From NCBI RefSeq assembly GCF_036017915.1, contig NZ_CP107929.1:6127001-6191000 (forward strand): a stretch of 64,000 nt of DNA. Direction: 5' to 3'. The DNA is from Micromonospora sp. NBC_00421 (GTDB taxonomy: Bacteria > Actinomycetota > Actinomycetes > Mycobacteriales > Micromonosporaceae). The translations under genes were made by a program, and so were the position numbers. The notes under the pieces are model-generated. The model worked only from the letters and a program-made list of their open reading frames with translations. It made no database searches and was not told the origin of the DNA. Positions 33,893 to 43,155 of this stretch are shown one piece after another; position 1 is the stretch's first letter; each line of letters starts with the position of its first letter.

Positions 33893-34786
33893 TCAGCGGG
33901 GGGTGAGGGTGAGGATGCTGGCTTCGGGGGGGCAGGCGAAGCGGACCGGGGCGGTGGGGTGGGTGCCGAGGCCGGCCGAGACGTGCAGCCAGGAGTCGGA
34001 ACCGGGCCAGCGGTGCAGGCCCTTCGCCATCGACCGGGGCAGCCCGCAGTTGGTGACCAGCGCGCCGTAGCCGGGTACGCAGACCTGGCCGCCGTGGGTG
34101 TGCCCGGCCAGCAGCAGGCCGAAACCGTCAGCGGCCATCTGGTCGAGCAGGGCGGGTTCCGGGGCGTGGGCGAGCGCGATGGACAGGTCGGCGGCGGGGC
34201 TGACCGGGCCGGCGACGGCGGGGTAGTCGTCCTGCCCGATGTGCGGGTCGTCCACGCCGACCAGTTCGAGGAGGCGGCCACCGGCCTTGACCGAGGTGCG
34301 GGCGTTGTTGAGGTCCGCCCAGCCGGCGCCGGTGAGGACGTCGCGCAGTTCCTCGTACGGCAGGGCGGCGCCCTCGGCGTACTCCCGGTTCGGCAGGAAG
34401 TAGGTGAAGGGGTTCTTCCAGACCGGCCCGGTGTAGTCGTTGGAGCCGAAGACGAATGCCCCCGGGTAGTCGAGCAGGGGTTGCAGGGCGCGCAACACCC
34501 CGGGGACGGCGTCGGGGTGGGCCATGTTGTCCCCGGTGACCACGACCAGGTCCGGGTCGAGGGCGGCGAGCGACGCCACCCACTGCTGCTTGCGTCGCTG
34601 GTCGGGCATCATGTGCAGGTCCGACAGGTGTAGCACGCGCAGTGGCTCGGCGTCGGCCGGCAGCACCGGCACGTCGTACCGGCGCAGGGTGAACATGTTG
34701 CGTTCGACGAGGGACGCGTACGCCAGGGTGGCCGCTCCGGCGGCGACGGTCCCGGCGGCGAGGCCGAATAGTGTGCGCTTTCGCAT
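33893..34786 (-). CDS. Metallophosphoesterase, membrane-anchored
   Basis: 297 residues. A basic start and one hydrophobic helix (RTLFGLAAGTVAAGAATLAYASL) anchor it, active side outside. The calcineurin-like metal motifs are complete: HLSDLHMMP, VVVTGDNMAH, GSNDYTG and AGHTHGGQV. Similar to the YaeI/Rv3683 group, which acts on phospho-lipid or nucleotide headgroups. The ATG at 34786 is only 25 bp from the divergent yqeY start. Synteny with ponA2 and whiB4 matches mycobacteria. Confidence 0.9.
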   Translation of the reverse strand: MRKRTLFGLAAGTVAAGAATLAYASLVERNMFTLRRYDVPVLPADAEPLRVLHLSDLHMMPDQRRKQQWVASLAALDPDLVVVTGDNMAHPDAVPGVLRALQPLLDYPGAFVFGSNDYTGPVWKNPFTYFLPNREYAEGAALPYEELRDVLTGAGWADLNNARTSVKAGGRLLELVGVDDPHIGQDDYPAVAGPVSPAADLSIALAHAPEPALLDQMAADGFGLLLAGHTHGGQVCVPGYGALVTNCGLPRSMAKGLHRWPGSDSWLHVSAGLGTHPTAPVRFACPPEASILTLTPR

Positions 34787-34811
34787 GCCGACCAGGGTAG
34801 TTTGACCGTCC

Positions 34812-35267
34812 ATGAGCACGCTGAAGGACCGCCTGACCGCAGACATGCGCGCCGCCCTCAAGGCACGCGACGAGCTGACCACCTCCACGTTGCGGATGGC
34901 CCTGGCCGCCGTCGGCAACGCCGAGGTCGCCGGCAAGGCCAAGCGCGAGCTCTCCGACGACGAGGTGCTCGCGGTGCTGACCAAGGAGGCGAAGAAGCGC
35001 CGGGAGGCGGCTGCCGCCTTCGCCGACGCGGGTCGCGCCGAGCAGGCCGACAAGGAGACCGCCGAGGGCGTGGTGCTGGACCGCTACCTGCCGAAGCAGC
35101 TCTCCGCGCAGGAGCTGACGGAGCTGGTCTCGGGGGCGCTCGCCGCAGGCGGCTACACCGAGAAGTCCCAGATGGGGGCGGCGATGAAGACGGCCCAGGC
35201 AGCGGTGGCCGGCCGGGCCGAGGGTGGTCGCGTCGCCGCCGAGGTACGCCGACAGCTCGGCCTCTGA
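34812..35267 (+). CDS. GatB/YqeY domain protein
   Basis: 151 residues. LKDRLTADMRAALKARDELTTSTLRM, RELSDDEVLAVLTKEAKKRREAA and VVLDRYLPKQLSAQELTEL are the YqeY pattern: an N-terminal helical domain plus the GatB tail-like domain. Role unclear in general; the GatB relative helps tRNA-dependent amidation. TAGTTT at 34798-34803 ends 8 nt before the ATG, and there is no ribosome site, so the mRNA is probably leaderless. Confidence 0.93.
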   Translation: MSTLKDRLTADMRAALKARDELTTSTLRMALAAVGNAEVAGKAKRELSDDEVLAVLTKEAKKRREAAAAFADAGRAEQADKETAEGVVLDRYLPKQLSAQELTELVSGALAAGGYTEKSQMGAAMKTAQAAVAGRAEGGRVAAEVRRQLGL

Positions 35268-35409
35268 ACCCACCGTCCCCGGTAGGGACCGGCGCTGCTT
35301 CGGCCCGAAGCACCCGGCTCGACGCGGCGGCGGCGGGTCAGGTCGAAGTGCCGGATCGGTGCGGCGGCGGGTCAGGTCGATACGCCCGGACAGATGAGGT
35401 GGATGCGAA

Positions 35410-35444
35410 ACGGGCGGGCACCCCGAAGTGGGGTGCCCGCCCGT
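35410..35444. terminator. Bidirectional terminator between yqeY and ponA2
   Basis: A 15-bp stem (35410-35424 with 35430-35444) with loop GAAGT, immediately past the stop of the leftward ponA2-like gene and about 140 nt after yqeY. The gap also holds two copies of GCGGCGGCGGGTCAGGTCGA-like sequence about 35 bp apart. Confidence 0.8.
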
Positions 35445-35459
35445 CGTCGTCGGTACGGC

Positions 35460-37889
35460 TCAGTTGTTGCCCGGTGGGCGACCTGGTGGGTTGCCGGGGT
35501 TGCCGGGCGTGTTCCCCGCGTTCGCGGGGGTGCCGCCGCCGCTGCTCACCTCGATGGTGACCACGCCGCCCTTGATGGTGCGGCCGTTCGGGCTGGTGCC
35601 GGCGGCGGTGCCGGCCGGGCAGTCCGAGGTGACCTTGTTGTCGGAGACGACCACGGAGAAGCCGGCCTCCTTGAGCTCGCCCCGGGCGCTGTCCACCGAC
35701 TGGCACTTCACGTTCGGGATGGACCGCTGATCGCCATTTATGATCTTGCCGTTGGGTGGGGTGAACTCGATGCCGGGCTTACCCTTCATGGCGTCCCGCA
35801 GCGTCTCGTAGACCGGCGGGTTGATGCCGGTCGCCGTGTCGTGGCCCATCTGCTGGGTGGTCTGCGGCCAGTCCGGGTCGGCCATGATGCCGGCCACCGC
35901 GAACTGCTTGGTCATCGCCACCAGGGCCGAGGTCTTCTCGCCGTCGGTGGTGCCGGACTTGCCGGCCACCGGCTTGCCGACGATGCCCCGGACGTTGCGG
36001 GCGGTCGCCCCGGAGCACTTGGAGACCGAGGAGTGGTCACCGACCGGGCAGCGGGCCGCGTCCACGGCGGCCCGCGCCACCTCGGTGCTGATCCGCTGCT
36101 CGCAGCGCGGGTTGGCGACGTCGAGCTTGTTGCCCTCCGGGTCCTTGATCTGCTGCACCGGGATCGGCTCGCAGAACTTCCCGTCGGCCGCCAGGGTGGC
36201 GTAGGCGTTCGCCAGCTCCAGCGGGGTGGTCGCGGAGACGCCGAGAGTGAAGGAGCCCCACTGGTTGGCGCCGCCCTCCTTGGTGGCCCGCCGGGCGTCG
36301 TCGCTGCTGCGGAAGGTGATGCCGAGCTTCTGCGCCGCCTTGATCACGTTCTCCGCGCCGACCTGCTGCTCCAGCGGGACGAAGTAGGTGTTTACCGAGT
36401 TGCCGAACGCGGTCCACATGTTGTGCACGCCGGCCATGCTCGCCGAGGCGTTCTTGGGGCAGTAGAAGTGCGTCCCCGCGCAGGCGGCCGGGGAGTTCTG
36501 CTCGACGATGTACTCCGACTTGAACTCCGCCGGCGAGTTGATCTGGTAAGCGAGCGGGATGCCCTTCTCCAGCGCGGCCACCATGGTGAACATCTTGAAC
36601 GTCGAGCCGGCCTGGTAGCCGGAGATGCCCTGGCCGCCGCTGAGCAGCGGGATCACCGTGTTGGGATAGTTGCCCCGGACCTTCTTCTTGGCCTTCTTGG
36701 GGTCGCTGGAGAGCTTGTTCTGCGGCTTCTTCGGATCATCGATCTTGAAGTTCCGGTTGACCGACAGCGCCCGGACCCGGCCGGTGCCCGGCTCGATCGC
36801 GGCGACCATCCGGGCGGCCTTGCTGTTCACCCCGAGGTTCTTGCGGACGGCCCGGTCGGCACCGTTCTGCGCCTGCACGTCAAGGGTGGTGGTGATGGTG
36901 TAGCCGCCGCTCTTGAGCCGCCGCTCCCGGTCGTACGTGGTGGAGCCGAAGGTCTCCTGCCCGAGCCACCAGCGGTAGAAGTAGTCGCAGAAGAAGCCCC
37001 AGTCCTTCTTGTTGGTGGCGACGCAGCCGTTCGGGGTGCGCTTGTCCTTCACCGCCAGCTTGACCGCCTTGGCGGCGTCCGCCTCCTGCTGGGTGATGGC
37101 CTGGGTCTTGACCATGTTGTCGATGACGTAGTTGCGTCGGTCGAGCGCGAGCGGGTAGCCGCTGGGCGTGGTCGGGTCGTTGGTGGTCGGCGCCTTGACC
37201 ATGCCGGCCAGCAGCGCCGCCTCCTCGATCTTGAGGTTCTTGGGAGACTTGCCGAAGTAGACCTGGCTGGCGGCGAAGACGCCGTACGCGCCGTTGCCGA
37301 AGGAGGCGAGGTTCAGGTAGCGGGTGAGGATCTCGTCCTTCGGGAACTCCTTGTCGACCTGGAGGGCCAGCTTCATCTCGCGCAGCTTGCGCTCGCTGGT
37401 GTCCTCGGTCGCGGCGACCACGTCGGCCGGGTGGGTGGCCGAGTAGGCGATGGCCAGCCGGACGTACTGCATGGTCAGCGTGGACGCGCCCTGCTGGGAG
37501 TTGGCGCCGGACTGGTTGTTGACGAAGGCCCGGGCGATGCCGTTCAGGTCGACGCCGTTGTGCTTGTAGAAGTCGTGGTCCTCCGCGGCGATGATCGCCT
37601 TCTGCATGTACGGGGAGATGTCCGCGAGCTTGACGTCACGCCGGTTCTCGTCGTACAGGGTCGCCAGCGGGGTCTTGCTGTCGTTGGCGAGCAGGTAGCT
37701 GATCTGTGGCGCGCGGGCCACGGTCAGCTCCTTGGGCAGCGCGCCGAAGGTCTCGGCGCCGGCCTTCGCGGCCAGGCCGGACATCGCCACCGCGGGGAAG
37801 GCCGCTGCCGCCACCACCACACCGGCCAGCAGGCCGCAGATCAGCAGCGATGCGGCGTTGGTGAAGACATTGTGGTCACGTTTCCGCAT
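35460..37889 (-). CDS. ponA2: Bifunctional class A penicillin-binding protein with PASTA domain
   Basis: 809 residues. Polymerises and cross-links peptidoglycan on the outer face of the membrane. Cytoplasmic basic start, one TM (about 10-36), glycosyltransferase 51 domain with EDHDFYKHNGVD (catalytic Glu about 103), transpeptidase with GSTFK (about 427), SVN (about 497) and KSGTTDG (about 643), then one PASTA domain (about 718-785) and a Gly/Pro/Asn tail. The ATG at 37889 has GAGGTGAC; a longer frame upstream is not coding. Neighbours identify it as the PonA2 type. Confidence 0.95.
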   Translation of the reverse strand: MRKRDHNVFTNAASLLICGLLAGVVVAAAAFPAVAMSGLAAKAGAETFGALPKELTVARAPQISYLLANDSKTPLATLYDENRRDVKLADISPYMQKAIIAAEDHDFYKHNGVDLNGIARAFVNNQSGANSQQGASTLTMQYVRLAIAYSATHPADVVAATEDTSERKLREMKLALQVDKEFPKDEILTRYLNLASFGNGAYGVFAASQVYFGKSPKNLKIEEAALLAGMVKAPTTNDPTTPSGYPLALDRRNYVIDNMVKTQAITQQEADAAKAVKLAVKDKRTPNGCVATNKKDWGFFCDYFYRWWLGQETFGSTTYDRERRLKSGGYTITTTLDVQAQNGADRAVRKNLGVNSKAARMVAAIEPGTGRVRALSVNRNFKIDDPKKPQNKLSSDPKKAKKKVRGNYPNTVIPLLSGGQGISGYQAGSTFKMFTMVAALEKGIPLAYQINSPAEFKSEYIVEQNSPAACAGTHFYCPKNASASMAGVHNMWTAFGNSVNTYFVPLEQQVGAENVIKAAQKLGITFRSSDDARRATKEGGANQWGSFTLGVSATTPLELANAYATLAADGKFCEPIPVQQIKDPEGNKLDVANPRCEQRISTEVARAAVDAARCPVGDHSSVSKCSGATARNVRGIVGKPVAGKSGTTDGEKTSALVAMTKQFAVAGIMADPDWPQTTQQMGHDTATGINPPVYETLRDAMKGKPGIEFTPPNGKIINGDQRSIPNVKCQSVDSARGELKEAGFSVVVSDNKVTSDCPAGTAAGTSPNGRTIKGGVVTIEVSSGGGTPANAGNTPGNPGNPPGRPPGNN

Positions 37890-38026
37890 CCAGGTCACCT
37901 CGACAGGGTACGCGAGTAGGGAACGAGGGGCGCCGGGGCGTTCTTTCCCCATTTCCTGCTTGCGCCGACCTCGTTGTGCTAAACGCACGACCCCCGGTGT
38001 GTGGTTGCGTGTGACCCGCGCCGAGT

Positions 38027-38044
38027 CTCCACCGATCGGTGGAG
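38027..38044. promoter_or_regulatory. Perfect 18-bp palindrome between ponA2 and whiB4
   Basis: CTCCACCGATCGGTGGAG in the roughly 400-bp divergent intergenic region, 138 bp upstream of ponA2 and 249 bp upstream of whiB4. Candidate operator for an unknown dimeric regulator. TTGCGT-18-CATGAT at 38140-38169 could be a whiB4 promoter. Confidence 0.5.
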
Positions 38045-38292
38045 CCCGCGCAGCGTTTTCACGTACTTCGACGGGGTAAGCGGCGACCGAACGCCCGGGA
38101 AGCCGGGACTGTCCGGAATGTTGGATTTCGCCGACAACGTTGCGTAATCGTGCGACTACAGAGCATGATGGTGGCGGCGACAGAGCCACACGTCGTCCGC
38201 GCCTCCTTGGGGAAGGACGGGCCGGACGGCCGGGGGGAATCGACGGCTGGTCGCGCGAGGTCGGTAGGTACTGCAAGGGGGGACGGGTACAG

Positions 38293-38613
38293 ATGGGGAT
38301 GATCACTGACTGGCCGTCGCTGGCGGCGTGTCAGAACGGGGATCCGGACGCGTTGTTCGTACAGGGTGCCGAGCAGAACGTGGCGAAGCGGATCTGCCGC
38401 AGCTGCCCGGTGCGGTACGAGTGTCTGGCCGACGCGCTGGACAACCGCATCGAGTTCGGGGTGTGGGGTGGCATGACCGAACGGGAACGCCGGGCGTTGC
38501 TGCGCCGGCACCCGCAGGTGACGAGCTGGCGCAAGATGTTCGAGGCGGCGATGAAGAAGAACGCCAAGGACAAGACCGGCAAGGACAAGATCCTGGTCAC
38601 CGCCGCCAGCTGA
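38293..38613 (+). CDS. whiB4: WhiB-family iron-sulfur regulator (WhiB4/WblA-like)
   Basis: 106 residues. Four cysteines in the WhiB pattern: AACQNGDPD, then KRICRSCPVRYECLADAL, which ligate a 4Fe-4S cluster. The GVWGGMTERERR turn and a basic Lys-rich tail (AAMKKNAKDKTGKDK) contact RNA polymerase and DNA. The position between ponA2 and two ArsA-type ATPases is that of mycobacterial whiB4 and Streptomyces wblA, a redox-sensing regulator. ATG with a GGGGGG stretch upstream. Confidence 0.93.
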   Translation: MGMITDWPSLAACQNGDPDALFVQGAEQNVAKRICRSCPVRYECLADALDNRIEFGVWGGMTERERRALLRRHPQVTSWRKMFEAAMKKNAKDKTGKDKILVTAAS

Positions 38614-38742
38614 CGCCGGCCCGACCGCCGGACGCTGGCCTGGCCGCTGGCTGACCCGGCCCGTCCGAACGGTCGGCGGCTGACGCCCGCCAGGCCGAGC
38701 GGTCGCCTGGTGCGGGGTCGGCCCGGTGGGCCCGCCCGCCGT

Positions 38743-39888
38743 TCAGGATCGGCTGATCGCCGCGCCGATCGTCCGCAGCCCGTCGACGTCGTGCACGTCG
38801 GCGGGCTGCGCCGTCACCGACACCGTCGGCACGGCCGGGAACGCCTCGGTGAACCGCCGGGCCACCTGCCGTTCGCGGACCTCCTGCTGCGCCAGGGCCG
38901 CGTGCGCCCGCAGCACGTCGACAGTGGCGTCGTGCCCACCCAGCCCGGCCAGCCGGTCGGCCGCCGCCCGGCTCTCCGCCGCGCCCAGGGTCACCGCGGG
39001 CCGGTGCACCCGGTTGAGCACCAGCCCGGCCAGCGGCATCCGCTCCGCGCCCAACCGCCCGGCGAAGTAGGCCGCCTCCCGGACCGCGTCCGGCTCCGGC
39101 GTCGCCACCAGCAGGAACGCCGTCTCCCCGGCCTGGAGGATCCGGTACGTCTGCTCGGCCCGCTGCCGGAAGCCGCCGAACATCGAGTCGAGCGCGGCGA
39201 CGAAGCCCGAGAGGTCGGTCAGCAACTGGGCGCCGAGCACCTTCTGCACCACCCGGGAGAACATCCCGAAGCTGGCGGTGACGAAGCTGAACATGCTCCG
39301 CCCCCCGCTGCGGGCCGGGGCGAGCAGCAGCCGCAACATCCGGCCGTCCAGGAAGCGGGAGAGCCGGGCCGGGGCGTCCAGGAAGTCAAGCGCCGAGCGG
39401 GACGGCGGGGTGTCCACCACGATCAGGTCCCACTCGCCCCGGGCGTGCAGCTGACCCAGCTTCTCCATCGCCATGTATTCCTGGGTGCCGGCGAAGGTCG
39501 AGCTCATGGCCTGGTAGAACGGGTTGGCGAAGATCTCCGCCGCCTTCGCCGGGTCGGTGTGCTGGAGCACCACGTCGTCGAAGGTGCGCTTCATGTCCAG
39601 CATCATGGCGTGCAGCTCACCGCCGCCGGTCTCGACGTCGATCCCCTTGACCCGGCGAGGGGTGTTGTCGAGCTCGGTCAGGCCGAGCGACTGGGCCAGC
39701 CGGCGGGCCGGGTCGATGGTGAGCACCACGGTCCGCCGGCCGTGCCGCTCGGCCGCCCGCAGCGCCAACGCCGCCGCGGTGGTCGTCTTGCCCACCCCGC
39801 CGGCGCCACAGCAGACGACGATCCGCACGCCGGGGTCGGCGAGGATCTGGTCGACGTCCAGCACGGGCGCCGCGTCTTCGGAAGGCAC
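38743..39888 (-). CDS. ArsA-family ATPase (Rv3680-like)
   Basis: 381 residues. Deviant Walker A CGAGGVGKTTTAAAL near the N-terminus, switch I-like TIDPARRLA, and DLIVVDTPPSRSALDF with the Walker B aspartate. It belongs to the ArsA/Get3 anion-transporting ATPase family. In mycobacteria the Rv3679/Rv3680 pair forms a complex implicated in tolerance to nitric oxide and acrolein. The partner gene follows upstream after 57 bp in the same direction. Confidence 0.9.
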   Translation of the reverse strand: MPSEDAAPVLDVDQILADPGVRIVVCCGAGGVGKTTTAAALALRAAERHGRRTVVLTIDPARRLAQSLGLTELDNTPRRVKGIDVETGGGELHAMMLDMKRTFDDVVLQHTDPAKAAEIFANPFYQAMSSTFAGTQEYMAMEKLGQLHARGEWDLIVVDTPPSRSALDFLDAPARLSRFLDGRMLRLLLAPARSGGRSMFSFVTASFGMFSRVVQKVLGAQLLTDLSGFVAALDSMFGGFRQRAEQTYRILQAGETAFLLVATPEPDAVREAAYFAGRLGAERMPLAGLVLNRVHRPAVTLGAAESRAAADRLAGLGGHDATVDVLRAHAALAQQEVRERQVARRFTEAFPAVPTVSVTAQPADVHDVDGLRTIGAAISRS

Positions 39889-39945
39889 TGATCGAGCGTA
39901 TCGGGCCGGTGGGGTCCGTGCGCCCGTGCCGACGTGAGCTGTGCG

Positions 39946-40923
39946 TCAATCCGCCCGGCGGAGGATCCCGGCGAAGGCCGTCAGCGCGGCGGAGTCCACC
40001 CCGTCGGGCAGCAGCGGCAGCTCGGTCACCGGTCGCCCCAGCTCCGCCAGGTCGGTCCGCAGGGAATCCTCCAGCTCCCGTCGTACCTGCTGGTCCCGGG
40101 CCTCGCCGGCGAGCCCGGCCACGGTGGTCGGGTCCGTCGGCAGGCCGGCGGCGGCCAGCCCGCGCTTCAGCTCCGCCCGGGTCACCTCCCGCCCGGTGGA
40201 AAGCGGCGGACGGGCGGCGTTGACGATCACCCGGCCCACCGGGAAACCGAGCTGGGTCAGCTCGGCGATCGCGTCCACCGTCTCCTGGACCGGCATCTCC
40301 TCCAGCAGCGTCACCACGTGCACGGCGGTCATCGGGGACCGCAGCAACGCCGAGACCCCCTCGCTCTGGGTCTTGATCGGGCCGACCTTGGCCAGCCGGG
40401 CGGTCTCCGCGGTGACGTTGAGGAAGCGACCGATCCGACCGGTGGGCGGGGCGTCCAGCACCACCGCGTCGTACGCCCGGCGTTGGCCGACGGTGCGGGT
40501 GGTGGCCTCCTTGACCTTGCCGGTGAGCAGCACGTCACGCAGGCCGGGCGCGATGGTGGTGGCGAAGTCGATCGCGCCGAGCTTACGCAGTGCCCGGCCG
40601 GCCGCGCCGAGCTTGTAGAACATGTCGAGGTACTCCAGCAACGCCTCCTCGGCGTCCACCGCCAGGGCGCGCACCTCGCCGCCGCCCGGGGCGTCGGCGA
40701 GGTGGCGCTCGGCGTACGGGAGGGGCTCGACGCCGAAGAGTTGGGCGATGCCCTGCCGCCCCTCCACCTCGACCAGCAGGGTGCGCCGGCCGTCGGTGGC
40801 CAGGGCGAGCGCCAGCGCCGCCGCCACGCTCGTCTTGCCCGTGCCGCCCTTGCCGGTCACCACGTGCAGGCGGGATGGCCATCCGGTGCCGGCCGGGTCG
40901 GCCGGCCGCTCAGCTGCTCGCAC
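39946..40923 (-). CDS. ArsA-family ATPase (Rv3679-like)
   Basis: 325 residues from GTG. HVVTGKGGTGKTSVAAAL is the ArsA/Get3 P-loop with the intra-dimer lysine, and AYDAVVLDAPPTGRIGRFL the Walker B region. The sequence differs clearly from the other ArsA-like gene, as in the mycobacterial heterodimer. Probably co-transcribed with it. Confidence 0.9.
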   Translation of the reverse strand: MRAAERPADPAGTGWPSRLHVVTGKGGTGKTSVAAALALALATDGRRTLLVEVEGRQGIAQLFGVEPLPYAERHLADAPGGGEVRALAVDAEEALLEYLDMFYKLGAAGRALRKLGAIDFATTIAPGLRDVLLTGKVKEATTRTVGQRRAYDAVVLDAPPTGRIGRFLNVTAETARLAKVGPIKTQSEGVSALLRSPMTAVHVVTLLEEMPVQETVDAIAELTQLGFPVGRVIVNAARPPLSTGREVTRAELKRGLAAAGLPTDPTTVAGLAGEARDQQVRRELEDSLRTDLAELGRPVTELPLLPDGVDSAALTAFAGILRRAD

Positions 40924-40949
40924 CGGTCGAGCCTATCCACCCCACGAGG

Positions 40950-41555
40950 TCAGCCGACCTCGCAGACCCACCAACCCGCCTTCCGTACCACGGTGAACCG
41001 CAGCGGTTGCTCGGCGATCCGCTCGTCGCCGGTGGTCATGGTCAGCTTGGTGGAGACCGTGGCCCGGTCACCGTTCTGACTGTCGACCGTCGGGCTGGAC
41101 CAGCGGAACCGTGGGTTGGTGTAGGTGGTCGCGTACTTCTGCACCTCGGCCACCTTCGCGCTGATCTTCTGCTGGTCGCGCGACTCGGAACAGACGAAGT
41201 TGGCCGCCTTGCCGGCGTCCCGGTCCTGGTAGACGGCGGTGAGGAAGCCGTCCACCGCCACCGTCGGCTCCTTGGCGCCCGACCCGCCCTCGCTGTCGCG
41301 CAGGGCCAGGAAGGCGAGTGTTCCGCCGCCACCGCAGAGCACCACGGCCGCGGCCAGCGCGAGCGAGGCGATCAGCACGCCGCGCCGCCGCTTCGGTGCC
41401 GGTGCCCGGTACGCCGGGTAGCCCGACGGTGGTGCCGGGATGGCGTCGGACGTGGCGCTGCCGGGGGCGGTCGTGCCGCCCGGGTCTGGTTTGTCGTGCC
41501 GCGACGCCGGGGCGCCTGGCGATCCGCTCGGGCCACCGAACGGTGGTTGGGTCAT
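40950..41555 (-). CDS. Pro-rich single-pass membrane protein
   Basis: 201 residues. A cytoplasmic Pro/Gly/Ser-rich N-terminus (about 50 residues), basic KRRRG, one TM (VLIASLALAAAVVLCGGGGTLAFLAL), then an extracytoplasmic alpha+beta domain with two cysteines (NFVCSESRD and WWVCEVG). The domain resembles the DUF4878/NTF2-like folds on actinomycete membrane proteins. No catalytic site is evident. The following 320 bp up to 41878 hold no gene but contain the palindrome-like GTCGCATATGTGAC at 41730. Confidence 0.72.
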   Translation of the reverse strand: MTQPPFGGPSGSPGAPASRHDKPDPGGTTAPGSATSDAIPAPPSGYPAYRAPAPKRRRGVLIASLALAAAVVLCGGGGTLAFLALRDSEGGSGAKEPTVAVDGFLTAVYQDRDAGKAANFVCSESRDQQKISAKVAEVQKYATTYTNPRFRWSSPTVDSQNGDRATVSTKLTMTTGDERIAEQPLRFTVVRKAGWWVCEVG

Positions 41556-41878
41556 GTGGTCCCCCGGGGGATGGGCGCCGTCGCCGCCCCTGGCGACGAC
41601 GCGGGTACGGGCGCGGCGGGCGACCCCTGATCGCCCGTCCGAGGCGCAAGGGTAACGGTCGATGGGCGGGCTGTGGCGGACTGCTCACGACCTGCGTTGG
41701 AGCGCGGTCAGCTTCCGGACCAAGCGAGTGTCGCATATGTGACTTGAGGTGAACGACCGTGCGCGTCCCGTTGTCCGTTACGCCGGCCGGGTCCTACGTT
41801 CGTCCGGGTGTGGGGGAGCGGATCGGGTCGGCGCCCGGTCCGGTCGGTCATTCACCGTACGAGGCCGGAGGCAGGTAC

Positions 41879-42361
41879 ATGCGCGACGCGGAGAACATCG
41901 CCCGATCCCAGTTCTCACCGGGAGATCGGGGGAGGCGGGCCGGTGCGGCCGGCGACGCGGACGGGCTGGGTGGTGGACTGCCGGTGAACGAGCGGTCCTA
42001 CCGGCGCTGCGCCGAGCCGTCCGAGGTGCTGCGGCTGCTCGGCTGCTCCGGCGAGCGGGGCCGGGACGACGAGGAGCCCGGTTACGTCATCCACCTGCCG
42101 ATCCGGGTGGCCGACCTGACGGCGGCGACCGCGCTGGCCGGCACCGTGGCCACCTCGCTCGGCTTCCTGGTCGAGCTGGACGCCGGCGAGACCACCGTCT
42201 CCGACGCCGACGACCAGAACAACAGACACCGGGTCTTCTGCGACCTGCTGCTGCCCGACCGGTCCCGCTGCCCCCAGCCGTACGACCACGCCGGGCAGTG
42301 CGGTGAGCAACCCACCGCCCCGGAGCAGCGTCCCGCGCCCAGTCCGTCGCCCGGACCGTAG
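41879..42361 (+). CDS. Uncharacterised protein
   Basis: 160 residues. The ATG at 41879 has GGAGG 5 nt upstream. A disordered N-terminus precedes YRRCAEPSEVLRLLGC and a possible small alpha/beta domain (VADLTAATALAGTVATSLGFLVEL). A C-terminal VFCDLLLPDRSRCPQPYDHAGQCG has cysteine and histidine residues that may bind zinc. Function unknown. Confidence 0.6.
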   Translation: MRDAENIARSQFSPGDRGRRAGAAGDADGLGGGLPVNERSYRRCAEPSEVLRLLGCSGERGRDDEEPGYVIHLPIRVADLTAATALAGTVATSLGFLVELDAGETTVSDADDQNNRHRVFCDLLLPDRSRCPQPYDHAGQCGEQPTAPEQRPAPSPSPGP

Positions 42362-42406
42362 GCTGTCGGCGGAACAGTCCACGTCAGGCAAGGGAGCCTT
42401 CCACCG

Positions 42407-42562
42407 ATGCAGAAGTGGGAATACGCCACGGTCCCGCTGCTGGTCCACGCGACCAAGCAGATCCTCGACAACTGGGGTGAGGACGGTTGGGAACTCGTCG
42501 CCGTGATCCCCGGCCCGAACCCGGACCAGTTGGTCGCCTACCTCAAGCGCCCCAAGGGCTGA
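42407..42562 (+). CDS. DUF4177-like small protein (Rv3678A-like)
   Basis: 51 residues, from ATG 42407. MQKWEYATVPLLVH, ILDNWGEDGWELVAVIPG and VAYLKRPKG are the whole DUF4177 beta-alpha-beta pattern. GGGAG lies upstream. It precedes the RidA-like gene by 10 bp, the same pair as in mycobacteria. Function unknown. Confidence 0.9.
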   Translation: MQKWEYATVPLLVHATKQILDNWGEDGWELVAVIPGPNPDQLVAYLKRPKG

Positions 42563-42572
42563 GGAGCCGACG

Positions 42573-43034
42573 ATGAGCAACGGACCCCACGCCAAGCTCG
42601 CCGAACTCGGTCTGGCCCTGCCCGACGTGGTGCCGCCGGTGGCCAGCTACGTCCCGGCCGTGCAGTCCGGCCAGCACGTCTACGTCTCCGGTCAGTTGCC
42701 GGTGGCCGAGGGCAAGCTGCTCGCCACCGGCCAGGTCGGCGCGGGTGTCTCGCCCGAGCAGGCCAAGGATCTCGCCGAGCGGTGCGCGCTGAACGCGCTC
42801 GCCGCGGTCGACTCGCTGGTCGGCCTGGAGAACATCGTCAAGATCGTGAAGCTGACCGGGTTCGTGGCGTCGGCACCGGGCTTCCACGGTCAGCCGGCCG
42901 TGATCAACGGCGCGTCCGACCTGCTCGGGGCCGTCTTCGGTGAGGCGGGTCGGCACGCCCGATCCGCCGTCGGGGTCGCCGAGCTCCCACTGGACGCCCC
43001 GGTGGAGGTCGAGTTGATCGTCGAGGTCGGCTGA
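42573..43034 (+). CDS. RidA/YjgF-family protein
   Basis: 153 residues. YVPAVQSGQHVYVSGQLPV, a helical CALNALAAVDSLVGLENI and ARSAVGVAELPLDAPVEVELIVEV are the RidA fold, a trimer whose archetype hydrolyses reactive enamines and imines. The RSAVGVAELP loop keeps the substrate-binding Arg-like residue. This is the longer actinobacterial variant (Rv3678c-like). GAGGAG precedes the ATG. Confidence 0.9.
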   Translation: MSNGPHAKLAELGLALPDVVPPVASYVPAVQSGQHVYVSGQLPVAEGKLLATGQVGAGVSPEQAKDLAERCALNALAAVDSLVGLENIVKIVKLTGFVASAPGFHGQPAVINGASDLLGAVFGEAGRHARSAVGVAELPLDAPVEVELIVEVG

Positions 43035-43155
43035 CCGGCACCGCCACTCCCCGCACCGCCGGCCGGTCCGGTCGAAAGCCGTGAACGGCCACAAACCAGT
43101 GGGCCGACTCGGCAAGATCGCGGGGAGTGGCGGACGGGGTCGTACGATCGCAGCC

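Noticed and set aside
41730..41743. CRP-type cAMP receptor binding site GTCGCATATGTGAC
   Set aside because: The half-sites point the wrong way for TGTGA-N6-TCACA, and no CRP gene is in the window. It may be a site for another regulator, but support is thin.
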